A stretch of DNA of 54,305 nt from Anaerolineaceae bacterium UBA3924 (GTDB lineage Bacteria > Chloroflexota > Anaerolineae > Anaerolineales > Anaerolineaceae), in the NCBI GenBank assembly GCA_002385985.1, contig DGEO01000017.1, positions 38,463 through 92,767 on the forward strand. The letters are read 5' to 3'. Under the pieces are notes generated by a model. It did not search any database and was not told the DNA's origin. It worked only from the letters and a program-made list of their open reading frames with translations. Below, in pieces: positions 8,711 through 16,296 of the stretch; the stretch's first letter is position 1, and each line of letters opens with the position of its first letter. Made by a program: the position numbers and the translations under genes.

Positions 8711-9604
8711 TTATCCAGCCGGGGCAGGGGCCACCGGGGCCGCCGGCTCGGGCTGCTCGTCCGTGGCGCGGCGGTACAGCTCCCAGCCCTGGCTGAGAAT
8801 GACAATTTGGGCGGCCAGCATCCAGGCGAAGAACAGAGTCAGCACCACCGCGACCAGCGTCAGGGTGCGCGGCAGGCTGGCTTCGGCCGCGGCCATCTGG
8901 CTCTGCAGCTGCGACAGCTGCTGGCCGGAGCGGTCGATCATCTCCAGGTAGCCGCTCAGGCTGGAGGAGATCTCCTCAATATTGGTGGACATGGTCTCCA
9001 GATCGGCCCGCACCAGCCCCAGGTTTTCACCGGCGGTGTTCAGGCTGGAGGACATGTCTTCGAAGAGGGGCGGCATATCCTCCAGGCCGCGGGCCAGCCG
9101 GCCCAGTGAGCGGGCCAGGGATTCTTCCGGCTCGTAAGGCTGGATATCGGCCGGGATGAAGGACCGCAGCAGGGGGTTGGCGCTGATCCCGGCGCGGAAG
9201 GTGTCCAGCGCGCGGACGGTGCTTTCCAGCGAGGTCGCGGCCTGACTGGCGGCCTCCAGCGAGTTCACCGCGGAGTCGAACATATCCGGCAGGGTCAGGC
9301 CCATCAGGTCTTCGGCCTGGGTGATCACCGGCTGAGTCTCCTCCACGGTGTTGGCGGTGGCCGCCAGCATCCCGGAGAGGGCCTCCACACTGCCGGAGGT
9401 GGCCTCCAGGGCCTGCCCGGTGAGCGTCATCACCTCCAGGCTGGTGTCCAGGCTGCCGGAGAGGGTGCTCATGGTGTCCGAAACGGTCCGCTGCAGCGTC
9501 GGGCGGACCACCCACACCCCGATCAGGCCGGTCAGGCTGAGCGCCAGCCCAATGACCCCTGCGACCATGACAAAGATTCCTAATAAGCGACGTATCTGGC
9601 GCAT
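8711..9604 (-). CDS. Two-anchor membrane protein with long periplasmic-type helical domain
   Basis: A 297-residue protein with a hydrophobic helix near each end (about residues 8-30 and 250-275). The roughly 215 residues between are rich in Ser, Leu, Ala and Glu with many TMSTNIEEISSSL-like heptads, suggesting a coiled coil outside the membrane. The architecture recalls chemoreceptor-like or MCE-like helical domains, but no HAMP, signalling tip or enzyme motif is seen. The C-terminal tail is Pro/Ala-rich. Start ATG 9604 follows GGGAGG with a short spacer; an ATG at 9631 lacks one. It lies between ChaB and the 74-residue gene on the same strand. The function is unknown. Confidence 0.7.
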   Translation of the reverse strand: MRQIRRLLGIFVMVAGVIGLALSLTGLIGVWVVRPTLQRTVSDTMSTLSGSLDTSLEVMTLTGQALEATSGSVEALSGMLAATANTVEETQPVITQAEDLMGLTLPDMFDSAVNSLEAASQAATSLESTVRALDTFRAGISANPLLRSFIPADIQPYEPEESLARSLGRLARGLEDMPPLFEDMSSSLNTAGENLGLVRADLETMSTNIEEISSSLSGYLEMIDRSGQQLSQLQSQMAAAEASLPRTLTLVAVVLTLFFAWMLAAQIVILSQGWELYRRATDEQPEPAAPVAPAPAG

Positions 9605-9671
9605 AATTCCTCCCTTGTGCGCATTGATCATGTCCCGGCGGTGCAGACGAGCCGGTGTCCTCCGGCGAGGT

Positions 9672-9902
9672 TTATTTCTTTACCCATTTTCCGGACTGCT
9701 CGTCTTTCTCGTACTGCTGCTTGACCGCCGCCCAGGCGACCCGGTGGGCGGTCTCCTCCCGGTCAGCGCCCTCGCGGCGCTCCTCGGGGCGGTCATACTG
9801 TTCCCAGGCGCTGTTGAAAGCGGCCAGGTAGATCTCCTGAGCGTGCCCGGGAAGAACGTTCCGGACGGATTCGGGCAGCTCATTAATTGAATTGTACGGC
9901 AT
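9672..9902 (-). CDS. chaB: ChaB family protein
   Basis: A 76-residue protein that matches the ChaB family almost along its whole length: MPYNSINELPESVRNVLPGH, then AQEIYLAAFNSAWEQY, R-E-E-T-A-H-R-V-A-W-A-A-V-K, and a C-terminal KW. In E. coli ChaB is annotated as a regulator of the ChaA cation antiporter; the mechanism is poorly known, and no chaA lies here. ATG 9902 follows GGAGG with a 5-base spacer; an upstream GTG in frame would overlap that site. Confidence 0.92.
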   Translation of the reverse strand: MPYNSINELPESVRNVLPGHAQEIYLAAFNSAWEQYDRPEERREGADREETAHRVAWAAVKQQYEKDEQSGKWVKK

Positions 9903-9965
9903 GATCACCTCCAGCAGATGGGTGAATCCGGGCCAATCTTCTCAGGTCCGGGCGGGGCCGGGACG

Positions 9966-10583
9966 TCAACTTTCCGGGCCGGACCGGTCCAGCGCCGTGC
10001 GTTCGATGATCTGCTCCACCAGGGCGGCAGCGCACTGCTCCAGGCTGAGCGCTTCGGTGTCGAGCAGCAGGCCGGCCCGCTCGGGCGGCTCGAAGGCCTG
10101 GCCCACACCGGTGTAGTCGGGGATTTCGCCGGCCAGGGCGCGCCGGTAAAAGCCCTTGGGGTCGCGCTGGATGCAGGCTTCCAGCGAGGCGCGCACGTAC
10201 ACCTCGAAGTAGGCCTCCGGGGGGATGCGCTCGCGGATGATGGCGCGCAGCCGGCGGGTGGGGGAGATGAAGCAGGCCAGCACCACCATGCCCGCCTCGG
10301 CGAACAGGCGGGCGACCTCGGCGGCGCGGCGCAGGTTTTCCTCCCGGTCGGCGGGGGAGAAGCCCAGCCCGGCGTTCAACCCCATGCGCAGCTGGTCGCC
10401 GTCCAGCCGGCAGACGGCGTAGCCGCCGTCGAAGAGGGCTTTTTCGGCCTCGATGGCGATGCTGGTCTTGCCCGAGCCGGACAGCCCGACCATCCACACC
10501 ACCAGCCCGGTGTGGCCGAAGCGCCGGGCGCGGTCCAGCCGGGTCACTTTGCCGGTCTGCACGGCCAGGTTGGCGCGGGTCAC
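9966..10583 (-). CDS. cysC: Adenylylsulfate (APS) kinase
   Basis: A 205-residue kinase that phosphorylates APS to PAPS in sulfate activation. The N-terminal VTRANLAVQTGKVTR segment is typical of CysC. The P-loop is GLSGSGKTS, followed by the D-G-D-Q-L-R motif and FSPADREENLRR, the N-terminal part of the APS-binding region. The usual K-G-L-Y-x-x-A-R-x-G segment appears as KGFYRRALAGEIPDYTGVGQ, and FEPPERAGLLLDTE matches the consensus end. The start is GTG 10583 with AGGAGG at 10589-10594, spacer 5. No ATP sulfurylase or PAPS reductase is near, so the kinase stands apart from its usual pathway genes; PAPS might serve sulfation, or the partners lie elsewhere. Confidence 0.9.
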   Translation of the reverse strand: MTRANLAVQTGKVTRLDRARRFGHTGLVVWMVGLSGSGKTSIAIEAEKALFDGGYAVCRLDGDQLRMGLNAGLGFSPADREENLRRAAEVARLFAEAGMVVLACFISPTRRLRAIIRERIPPEAYFEVYVRASLEACIQRDPKGFYRRALAGEIPDYTGVGQAFEPPERAGLLLDTEALSLEQCAAALVEQIIERTALDRSGPES

Positions 10584-11108
10584 GCGGGCCTCCTGCGCGC
10601 CGGGCACGGGTGGGGACGGACGGACCGGGGTGGAGGTGAGGTGGAAAGAGAAAACCGCACGGCAGCTCCTCTTGGTGGGCGGATCAACGGGGGCGCGCTC
10701 CGCCGCTTCGACACGCGGCCGGGCGAACGTCGAAAGCGGGGCCAGGACCGGTCGGGAAATAAAAATGCCCGGCCTGAGAGCATTCCTGCCATGGGCGAGC
10801 AGCCTGACCAGAGGAACCCGGGCGCACCCCCTTACCGGTAAACAAAGGTATCTTCGTCATGGTACCCATTCCAGAGAAGGCGGGCAATAATCCTGCCTGA
10901 ACGGCAAGGATTATGTTTGGATTATTTCGCCGGAAGAATGGATTAGTCCTCCGGGGAAATGGATTAGTCCCCCGTAAGAGGGACAGGTCCCCCTTTACGG
11001 GAGACACGTCCCCTCTCGCGGGGGATATATTCTCCTGGCGGAGAGTGCGTCTCATTCCCCGCGCTCCGCCTGCCGGTGCGAGACGGAGACCCCGTCCTGC
11101 CGCTCTTT
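10584..11108. other. Intergenic region with 21-bp repeat array
   Basis: About 525 bases between the cysC start and the response regulator stop. Possible frames on both strands are arginine/proline-rich and lack ribosome sites, so no gene is called. The clear content is the 21-bp periodic array at 10919-11044, with a partial unit on either side. No terminator or promoter could be assigned with confidence. Confidence 0.6.
10919..11044. repeat. Tandem array of six degenerate 21-bp units
   Basis: Units start exactly every 21 bases at 10919, 10940, 10961, 10982, 11003 and 11024. The early units begin GGATTA-GTCC and the later ones GACA-x-GTCCCC. A shorter GGATTATGTTT precedes at 10908. Neighbouring units pair as GTCC...GGAC or GTCCC...GGGAC, so the transcript could fold as a row of small hairpins. 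Translation gives a 7-residue period on the plus strand (GLVLRGN, GLVPRKR, DRSPFTG, DTSPLAG) and on the minus strand (GDVSPVK, GDLSLLR, GTNPFPR). Confidence 0.85.
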
Positions 11109-11753
11109 TCACAGCGAGAGCTGGTAGCGGTTGGCAAACTCGGCCGCCTCGCGCCGGTTTTTCAGGTTGAGCTTTTCCAGGATGTTGTGCACGTGCACCC
11201 GCACGGTGTTTTCCGAGATGATCAGCTGGTTGGCGATTTCGCGGTTGGAGTAGTTCACCCCCAGCAGGTTGAGCACCTCGCACTCGCGGTAGGTGAGCGA
11301 GGCAATGTTTTGCTGGTTGGGGGTGAAGAGGGTGCCCACCCGGTTGAGTTCGTCCAGCAGGGTGGAGACCAGCTTGCGGGGGATGACGGCCTCGCCGCGC
11401 TCGACGGCGCGCAGGGCGGCGATCAGCATCTCGGCGGAGATGGTCTTGCGCAGGAAGCCGCGCGCGCCCGCCAGAATGGCCTCGAGGAAGCGTTCGTTGG
11501 TGAACTGGTGTGAGAGGACGATAAACTGGGTGCGCGGCTGGCGGGAAAGGACTGACTTCATGAACAGCAGCCCGCTGCCGTCGCTGAAGTCGGCGTCCAT
11601 CAAAACCACGTCGGGGCTCAGTTCCACCGCCAGCGCGACCATCTCAGCGCCGGAGGACGCCTGGCCCACCACGTGGATATCGCTTTCCTGGCTGAGCAGG
11701 CTGGCCAACCCTTCCCGGAACAGGGCGTATTGGTCGGCGATCAATAAATTCAT
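11109..11753 (-). CDS. NarL/LuxR-family response regulator
   Basis: A 214-residue two-component response regulator. The receiver domain covers about residues 1-120, with phosphoacceptor Asp near 53 in VVLMDADF, the Ser in IVLSHQF and Lys in FLRKTIS. Only one of the usual two acidic residues is seen at the start (LLIADQY). After a linker rich in charged residues, a LuxR-type helix-turn-helix lies at about 148-210 (LTYRECEVLNLL, SNREIANQL, ENTVRVHVHNIL). ATG 11753 follows AGGAAGGGGG; the open frame extends further but without a ribosome site. No kinase is adjacent; the nearest matching type is the NarX-like kinase at 23.6-24.8 kb, which could be its partner but is 12 kb away. Confidence 0.92.
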   Translation of the reverse strand: MNLLIADQYALFREGLASLLSQESDIHVVGQASSGAEMVALAVELSPDVVLMDADFSDGSGLLFMKSVLSRQPRTQFIVLSHQFTNERFLEAILAGARGFLRKTISAEMLIAALRAVERGEAVIPRKLVSTLLDELNRVGTLFTPNQQNIASLTYRECEVLNLLGVNYSNREIANQLIISENTVRVHVHNILEKLNLKNRREAAEFANRYQLSL

Positions 11754-12007
11754 TGTCCCCCTTCCTGGTACGGATAACCATGAATACGCTAACGGCCGGA
11801 TCGGGTGCACAGGCTCCCGCAGCTGCCGGCTCCATACTGATATGAATGAAGCCACCGGATTCTACGTGTGGAGACGGGTGGCCTGTCAAAGGCAGGGATG
11901 CTCGCGATGATGTTGTGTTCGACTAATACAACAATAAGAATTAATACTGATAATGTACTCTTTATTATGAGAAATTTGGGGGGAAAGTCAAGCGGGCAGG
12001 CGGGCAG

Positions 12008-12029
12008 GAGTTTATTTATAAATAAACTC
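12008..12029. repeat. Perfect 22-bp AT-rich palindrome
   Basis: GAGTTTATTTA (12008-12018) is followed directly by its exact reverse complement (12019-12029), with no loop. It could be a protein-binding site or a cruciform-forming sequence; it lies about 86 bases upstream of the promoter of the DtxR-family gene. Confidence 0.8.
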
Positions 12030-12114
12030 AAAGAATTAACATGTTTACGAATGGGGGATGGGCGGACAACAGATCTCCCTCCCACTCCCGCAAAATAGAT
12101 AATTAAACTCCATA

Positions 12115-12142
12115 TTGACTTATTCATTTCTTCGCCTATAAT
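12115..12142 (+). promoter_or_regulatory. Promoter of the DtxR-family operon
   Basis: TTGACT (12115-12120) and TATAAT (12137-12142) are separated by 16 bases. The start of transcription should fall near 12149, inside the inverted repeat at 12144-12168, and about 35 bases before the start codon. Confidence 0.82.
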
Positions 12143-12143
12143 A

Positions 12144-12168
12144 AATTAAGACTTAGTTTGTCCTAATT
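12144..12168. promoter_or_regulatory. Probable operator of the DtxR/MntR-type regulator
   Basis: AATTAAGAC (12144-12152) and GTCCTAATT (12160-12168) form an inverted repeat with one mismatch and a 7-base centre. It starts one base after the -10 box and covers the likely transcript start, as expected for an autorepressor. The half-site resembles the TTAGG-type arms of DtxR-family boxes. Confidence 0.7.
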
Positions 12169-12183
12169 ATTTCGGGGGCGCCG

Positions 12184-12888
12184 ATGACCACTTCTGAATC
12201 CGTCGAAGACTATCTGAAAGCCATTTACCAGCTCCAGGAGGAGCAGGCCGGAGAGCCGGTCTCCACCACCAGCCTGGCCGCGCGGCTGGGCGTGGCCAGC
12301 GCGTCGGTCACCGGCATGCTCAAACGCCTGGCCTCCGCCGACCCGTGCCTGGTGGTCTACCGCCCCTACGCCGGGGTGACCCTCTCCCCCGAGGGCACCC
12401 GCGCCGCGCTGGAGATTATCCGCCACCACCGCCTGATCGAGAGCTACCTCAATCAGGTGCTGGGCTATTCCTGGGACGAGGTGCACGCCGAGGCCGACCG
12501 GCTGGAGCATCACATCTCCGAGGCCATGGAGGAGCGCCTGGCCGAGGCTCTGGGACACCCGCTGGTCGACCCGCACGGCGATCCCATCCCCGACCGCGAG
12601 GGCAACCTGCTCATGCCGGAGACGGTGCCCCTGGCCGAATGGCCGGTGGACCGGGCGGCGATCGTACAGCGCATCACCGGGCAGGAGCCGGAGGTGCTGC
12701 GCTACCTGGCTGTCCTCGGGCTGGTGCCGGGCACGGTCGTGGTGGTGCGGGGGCAAGCGCCTTTTGGCGGCCCGGTCACTGCGGCCGTCGAGGGGCGGGA
12801 GGCGGTGGCCCTCAGTCGGGAACTGGCCGGGAAAATCCTGCTGGTTCCCGCCGGCGCGCCCGAAAGGGAGGATTCGCATGGAGCCTGA
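12184..12888 (+). CDS. DtxR/MntR-family metal-dependent repressor
   Basis: A 234-residue regulator expected to bind DNA when loaded with Fe(II) or Mn(II). The winged helix-turn-helix is at about 1-65 (SVEDYLKAIYQLQEEQ, then SLAARLGVASASVTGMLKRL). The metal-binding and dimerisation domain is at about 70-140 (IRHHRLIESYLNQVLGYSWD, EVHAEADRLEHHISE, HPLVDPHGDPIP). A FeoA-like SH3 domain is at about 155-228. His, Glu and Asp residues for metal sites are present. The gene overlaps the multicopper oxidase gene by 11 bases and is followed by a ZIP permease, so it probably controls this metal operon and itself through the palindrome at 12144-12168. Iron versus manganese cannot be settled. Confidence 0.92.
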   Translation: MTTSESVEDYLKAIYQLQEEQAGEPVSTTSLAARLGVASASVTGMLKRLASADPCLVVYRPYAGVTLSPEGTRAALEIIRHHRLIESYLNQVLGYSWDEVHAEADRLEHHISEAMEERLAEALGHPLVDPHGDPIPDREGNLLMPETVPLAEWPVDRAAIVQRITGQEPEVLRYLAVLGLVPGTVVVVRGQAPFGGPVTAAVEGREAVALSRELAGKILLVPAGAPEREDSHGA

Positions 12889-13900
12889 GCCTGACTCGGG
12901 CAAAAAGAGCTTAACCCGGCGTGACGTGCTCAAGCTGGGCCTGGCCGCCGGAGCGGCGGCCGCCGCGGCTGCCGGTCGTCCGCTGCACGACCGGGTCACG
13001 GCCGCGCAGCTGGTCCCGCCGGCCCACAGCGGGCACGGGGATTTCTCCGGCACAGTCGGCGACGTGGACCTCTCCCGCTTCGACCCGACGGAGTTCCTCA
13101 CCGCCTTCGACTGGGGCCAGGAGTCCGCCGGCCCGGACGGGCGCACGCTGCGCGAGTGGGAGGTGGTGGCCGTGGATCGCGAGATCGAGATCGCCCCGGG
13201 GGTGTTCTTCCCGGCCTGGACCTACAACGGCCAGGTGCCCGGGCCGACCTTCCGCTGCGTGGAAGGCGACCGGCTGCGCTTCCGCTTCTTCAACCGCTCC
13301 TCGCACCCGCACACCATCCATTTCCACGGCTTTCACCCGCCCTCCATGGACGGAGTCGAGCCGCTGGTGCAGCCCGGGGAGGAGTTCATTTACGAGTTCA
13401 CCGCCCGGCCCTTCGGCGTGCATCCCTATCACTGCCACGTCATGTCGCTGAAAAAGCACATTCACAAGGGACTGTACGGCACGCTGATCATCGACCCGCC
13501 GGGCGGTAGGCCGCCGGCCCGCGAGCTGGTGATGGTGATGAACGCCTTCGACCCCAACTTTGACGGTGAAAACGAGGTGTACGCGGTCAACACGGTGGCC
13601 TTTCACTACATGAAGCACCCCGTTCAGGTGCGCGCGGGCGAGCTGGTGCGGGTCTATCTGGTCAACATCACCGAGTTTGACCTGGTCAACTCCTTCCACC
13701 TGCACGCCGGCATGTTCCGCCTGTACCGCACCGGCACCAGCCTGGACTTCTTCGAGTGGACCGACACGGTGACCATGGGACAGGGCGAGCGGGCGGTGCT
13801 GGAGTTCATCCTGGAAGAGCCGGGGCGCTACATGTTCCATGCCCACCAGAGCGAGTTCGCCGAGCTGGGCTGGACCGGGTTTTTCGAGGCCCTGGCCTAG
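12878..13900 (+). CDS. Tat-exported two-domain multicopper oxidase
   Basis: A 340-residue secreted oxidase. The Tat signal has the twin arginine in SLTRRDVLKLG (residues 11-21) and an Ala-rich core. The first cupredoxin domain has HTIHFHGFHPP (His 148 and 150) and HPYHCHV (His 185, Cys 186 and His 187), and HIHKG follows. The second domain has NSFHLHAGMF (His 274 and 276) and MFHAHQSEF (His 321 and 323). The Cys and His residues suit type 1 and type 2/3 copper sites as in small laccases or nitrite reductase-like proteins. Start ATG 12878 follows GGGAGG. Overlap with the regulator gene and a 9-base gap to the ZIP gene make an operon. It could oxidise Fe(II), Mn(II) or Cu(I) outside the membrane. 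Confidence 0.88.
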   Translation: MEPEPDSGKKSLTRRDVLKLGLAAGAAAAAAAGRPLHDRVTAAQLVPPAHSGHGDFSGTVGDVDLSRFDPTEFLTAFDWGQESAGPDGRTLREWEVVAVDREIEIAPGVFFPAWTYNGQVPGPTFRCVEGDRLRFRFFNRSSHPHTIHFHGFHPPSMDGVEPLVQPGEEFIYEFTARPFGVHPYHCHVMSLKKHIHKGLYGTLIIDPPGGRPPARELVMVMNAFDPNFDGENEVYAVNTVAFHYMKHPVQVRAGELVRVYLVNITEFDLVNSFHLHAGMFRLYRTGTSLDFFEWTDTVTMGQGERAVLEFILEEPGRYMFHAHQSEFAELGWTGFFEALA

Positions 13901-13909
13901 GAGGTGCGC

Positions 13910-15136
13910 ATGTATAAGGAAGAGCCTGCCCGGGCCGCAGCCCCCCGGCTGCCCGCCTGGACGGCAGGTCTGATCCCGTTGCTGGTGCTGGGGGCCTTGC
14001 TGCTGCTGTTCAGCGCGGTCAACCCGCTGGGCATGTTCAGCCAGGACCTGCCCCCCATCGAGGCGCTGACCATCGAGAGGATAAAGGTGCTGGATAACGG
14101 GTTCGAGGTCAGCGTGCTCAACAGCGGTCCGGACCCGGTCACCATCGCCCAGGTGATGGTGGACGACGCTTACTGGCAGTTCAGCGCCCAGCCCGGCCAG
14201 CGGCTGGCGCGGCTGGCGCGGGCCACCGTGTTTATCCCCTACCAGTGGATCTACGCCGAACCGCACAATATTATCCTGGTGACCGACACCGGGTTGACCT
14301 TTGCAGGCGAGGTAGCCGTGGCCGCCCCCACCCCCACGCCGGGGCTGCGCGAGTTCGCCGGCTACGGGCTGCTGGGGGTCTACGTGGGCGTGATCCCCGT
14401 GGCGGTGGGGCTGATGTGGTACCCGGCCATGCGCCGCATGGGGCGAAAGTGGCTGGAGGCGCTGCTGGCGCTCACGCTGGGGCTGCTGGTCTTCCTGCTG
14501 ATTGACACCTTCCTGGAGGTGCTGGAGACCGGCGCGGCCGTTCCGGCGGCGTTCCAGGCGGTGCCGCTGGCCGTGTTTGCCGCTCTGCTCACCTGGCTGG
14601 CCATCGCCGCGCTCAGCGCCCGGCGCAGAGCCGGAGCAGAGCCGGCCCGCGGGCTGTACCTGGCCGGGCTGATCGCGCTCTCCATCGGGCTGCACAACTT
14701 CGGCGAGGGGCTGGCGGTCGGGGCGGCGCTGGCCCTGGGTGAGGTGGCGCTGGGCACCTTCCTGGTGGTGGGCTTCATCCTGCACAACCTGACCGAAGGG
14801 GTCGGCATCGCCGCCCCGCTGGTGAAAGATGCCGGTCAGGAGACGGAGGAAGGCCGATCGGGGCCGCCGCTGGCCGTCTTCGCCGGGCTGGCGCTGCTGG
14901 CCGGCTTCCCGGCGGTGCTGGGGGCCTGGATCGGCGGGTTTGCCTTCTCCCCGCTGCTGGGGGTGATCTTCCTGGGTATCGGCCTGGGGGCCATCTGGCA
15001 GGTGATCGTGGAAGTGGCCGCCCTGCTGCGCCGTTCGGCGAGCCGGGAGGGGGGCGCGCTCTCGTGGACCAACCTGGGCGGCTTCCTGCTCGGGCTGGCC
15101 ATCATGTACCTGACCGCGCTGCTGGTCAAGTTTTAG
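13910..15136 (+). CDS. ZIP-family metal permease with N-terminal extracytoplasmic domain
   Basis: A 408-residue membrane protein. A first helix (about 15-38) is followed by a soluble beta-rich segment of about 100 residues (IERIKVLDNGFEVSVLN to LTFAGEVAV). Then come about eight helices of the ZIP transporter fold. The two ZIP signature helices are LHNFGEGLAVGAAL and LHNLTEGVGIA, with the HN-x-x-EG metal-binding pattern. ZIPs import Zn, Fe or Mn. The soluble domain outside is unusual for the family and may accept metal from, or interact with, the neighbouring oxidase. ATG 13910 has TAGGAGG with a 5-base spacer; a GTG at 13904 overlaps that site. Its last 4 bases overlap the end of the convergent DMT gene. 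Confidence 0.87.
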   Translation: MYKEEPARAAAPRLPAWTAGLIPLLVLGALLLLFSAVNPLGMFSQDLPPIEALTIERIKVLDNGFEVSVLNSGPDPVTIAQVMVDDAYWQFSAQPGQRLARLARATVFIPYQWIYAEPHNIILVTDTGLTFAGEVAVAAPTPTPGLREFAGYGLLGVYVGVIPVAVGLMWYPAMRRMGRKWLEALLALTLGLLVFLLIDTFLEVLETGAAVPAAFQAVPLAVFAALLTWLAIAALSARRRAGAEPARGLYLAGLIALSIGLHNFGEGLAVGAALALGEVALGTFLVVGFILHNLTEGVGIAAPLVKDAGQETEEGRSGPPLAVFAGLALLAGFPAVLGAWIGGFAFSPLLGVIFLGIGLGAIWQVIVEVAALLRRSASREGGALSWTNLGGFLLGLAIMYLTALLVKF

Positions 15137-16176
15137 TCCGCCGTGTGCGCGTGGCGGTGATGCAGGTCCGGCCAGTGTGGGTGGGCGTGGCGGACCGGCT
15201 CGTGCTCGTGCGGGTGCGAGTGCCATCCCGCCGTCTGGCCGTCCGGATGGGTGTGGTTGTGGTGCCCGTCCAGATGGGAATGGAAGTGCTCGTGCGCCAT
15301 GTGCCGGTGCGTGTGAGCGTGCGCATGCTGCTCGCGGAAGAGCAGCCCGATGGAGAGCACGAACAGCCCGATGCCCAGGCCAAGCTGCGGGGTGAAAGCC
15401 TCACCCAGCCAGAGCAGTGAGAGCAGCACGCCCCAGAAGGGGGCGCTGGAGAAGATTAGCTGGCTGCGCGTGGCCCCCAGCTGCTGGGCGGCGGTGATGT
15501 AGAACACGATGCTCAGCCCGTAGGAGACCACGCCCAGCCCCAGTCCGGCCGCCACTGTGCCCGCGGGGGCGGTGAGGGGCGCCAGCGCCAGGCCAATGGC
15601 CAGGTTGGTGGACCCGGCAACCAGCCCCTTCCAGAAGGTGGACTGGGCCGGGGTGATGCCGTCGATCAGGGCGGTCAGGTGGTTGTCGATGCCCCAGCAC
15701 AGGCAGGCCAGCGCCACCAGCAGCCCGGCCTGAACACCGGCCAGCCCCTCGCCTGCGGCCAGCAGCGCGGAGGCCAGGAAGATCCCGCCCACCGCCAGCC
15801 AGCTCCGCCGGGTGAGGTGGTCCTTGAAAATGAAGTGGCCCAGCACCGCCGTGGCGACCATCTCCAAATTGAGCCACATGGAGACCGAGGCCGCCAGGGC
15901 CATCCGCAGCCCGGCCAGCAGGAACAGCGGCCCCAGCACGCCGCCGAAGACCACCGCGCCCAGCAGGCGCAGCCGGTCAGCGGGTTTCATACGCCAGGGG
16001 AGGGTGAACCTGCGCTCTCCCGCCAGCAGGACCACCACGCCGGCCGCCGCTCCCAAATAGAGCAGCCCGGCCAGCTGGCTGGAGGTCAGCTGCGCCAGCA
16101 GGGGTTTGCTCAGGGGCGCGGCCGCGCCGAAAAACAGGGCGGAAAGCAGCGCGATCACGAAGGGGGTGGATTTCAT
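15133..16176 (-). CDS. EamA/DMT permease with histidine-rich C-terminal tail
   Basis: A 347-residue transporter. The first 280 residues form ten hydrophobic helices in two EamA repeats typical of the drug/metabolite superfamily. The last 66 residues are a soluble tail with about two dozen histidines in H-x-H patterns (HAHAHTHRH, HPHEHEP, HHRHAH). Such tails in cation transporters bind Zn, Ni, Co or Cu. DMT members mostly move organic solutes, so metal transport is inferred from the tail and from neighbouring CopZ and metal genes. No strong ribosome site precedes ATG 16176. It is separated from the CopZ operon by a terminator. Confidence 0.88.
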   Translation of the reverse strand: MKSTPFVIALLSALFFGAAAPLSKPLLAQLTSSQLAGLLYLGAAAGVVVLLAGERRFTLPWRMKPADRLRLLGAVVFGGVLGPLFLLAGLRMALAASVSMWLNLEMVATAVLGHFIFKDHLTRRSWLAVGGIFLASALLAAGEGLAGVQAGLLVALACLCWGIDNHLTALIDGITPAQSTFWKGLVAGSTNLAIGLALAPLTAPAGTVAAGLGLGVVSYGLSIVFYITAAQQLGATRSQLIFSSAPFWGVLLSLLWLGEAFTPQLGLGIGLFVLSIGLLFREQHAHAHTHRHMAHEHFHSHLDGHHNHTHPDGQTAGWHSHPHEHEPVRHAHPHWPDLHHRHAHTAD

Positions 16177-16241
16177 TGCCAGGTTACCTGAAAGGGCAGT
16201 TCCTTCACAGCATCATATCACATGCCGGGCGCCCGGCCGGG

Positions 16242-16272
16242 AAAAAACTCTCGCCGGGCAGGCCGGCGAGAG
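16242..16272 (-). terminator. Terminator of the TauE-like/CopZ operon
   Basis: CTCTCGCCGG (16248-16257) pairs perfectly with 16263-16272 around a 5-base loop. Read leftward it is followed by TTTTTT (complement of 16242-16247). Confidence 0.9.
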
Positions 16273-16296
16273 GAGCAGGGCGGCGAACGGCTGCGA

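Larger units (their letters stand above)
11754..12183. other. AT-rich intergenic region between divergent regulators
   Basis: This 430-base gap separates the leftward response regulator and the rightward DtxR-family gene. It is markedly more AT-rich than its surroundings from about 11900 to 12180. It holds a perfect AT-rich palindrome (12008-12029), a strong rightward promoter and a probable operator. No gene is seen; a 76-codon frame at 11868-12098 lacks a ribosome site and crosses the palindrome. Confidence 0.65.

Noticed and set aside
10453..10890. 145-codon plus-strand open frame
   Set aside because: It overlaps the cysC start antisense, lacks a ribosome site and has a biased composition.
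10919..11044. 21-bp array as a CRISPR
   Set aside because: Units are adjacent, with no spacers, and drift in sequence; no cas gene is present.
11868..12098. 76-codon frame in the AT-rich gap
   Set aside because: No ribosome site; it runs through the 22-bp palindrome and resembles no protein.
12911..15226. 771-codon minus-strand open frame
   Set aside because: Antisense to the multicopper oxidase and ZIP genes; Gln/Arg/Gly/His-rich, with no ribosome site.
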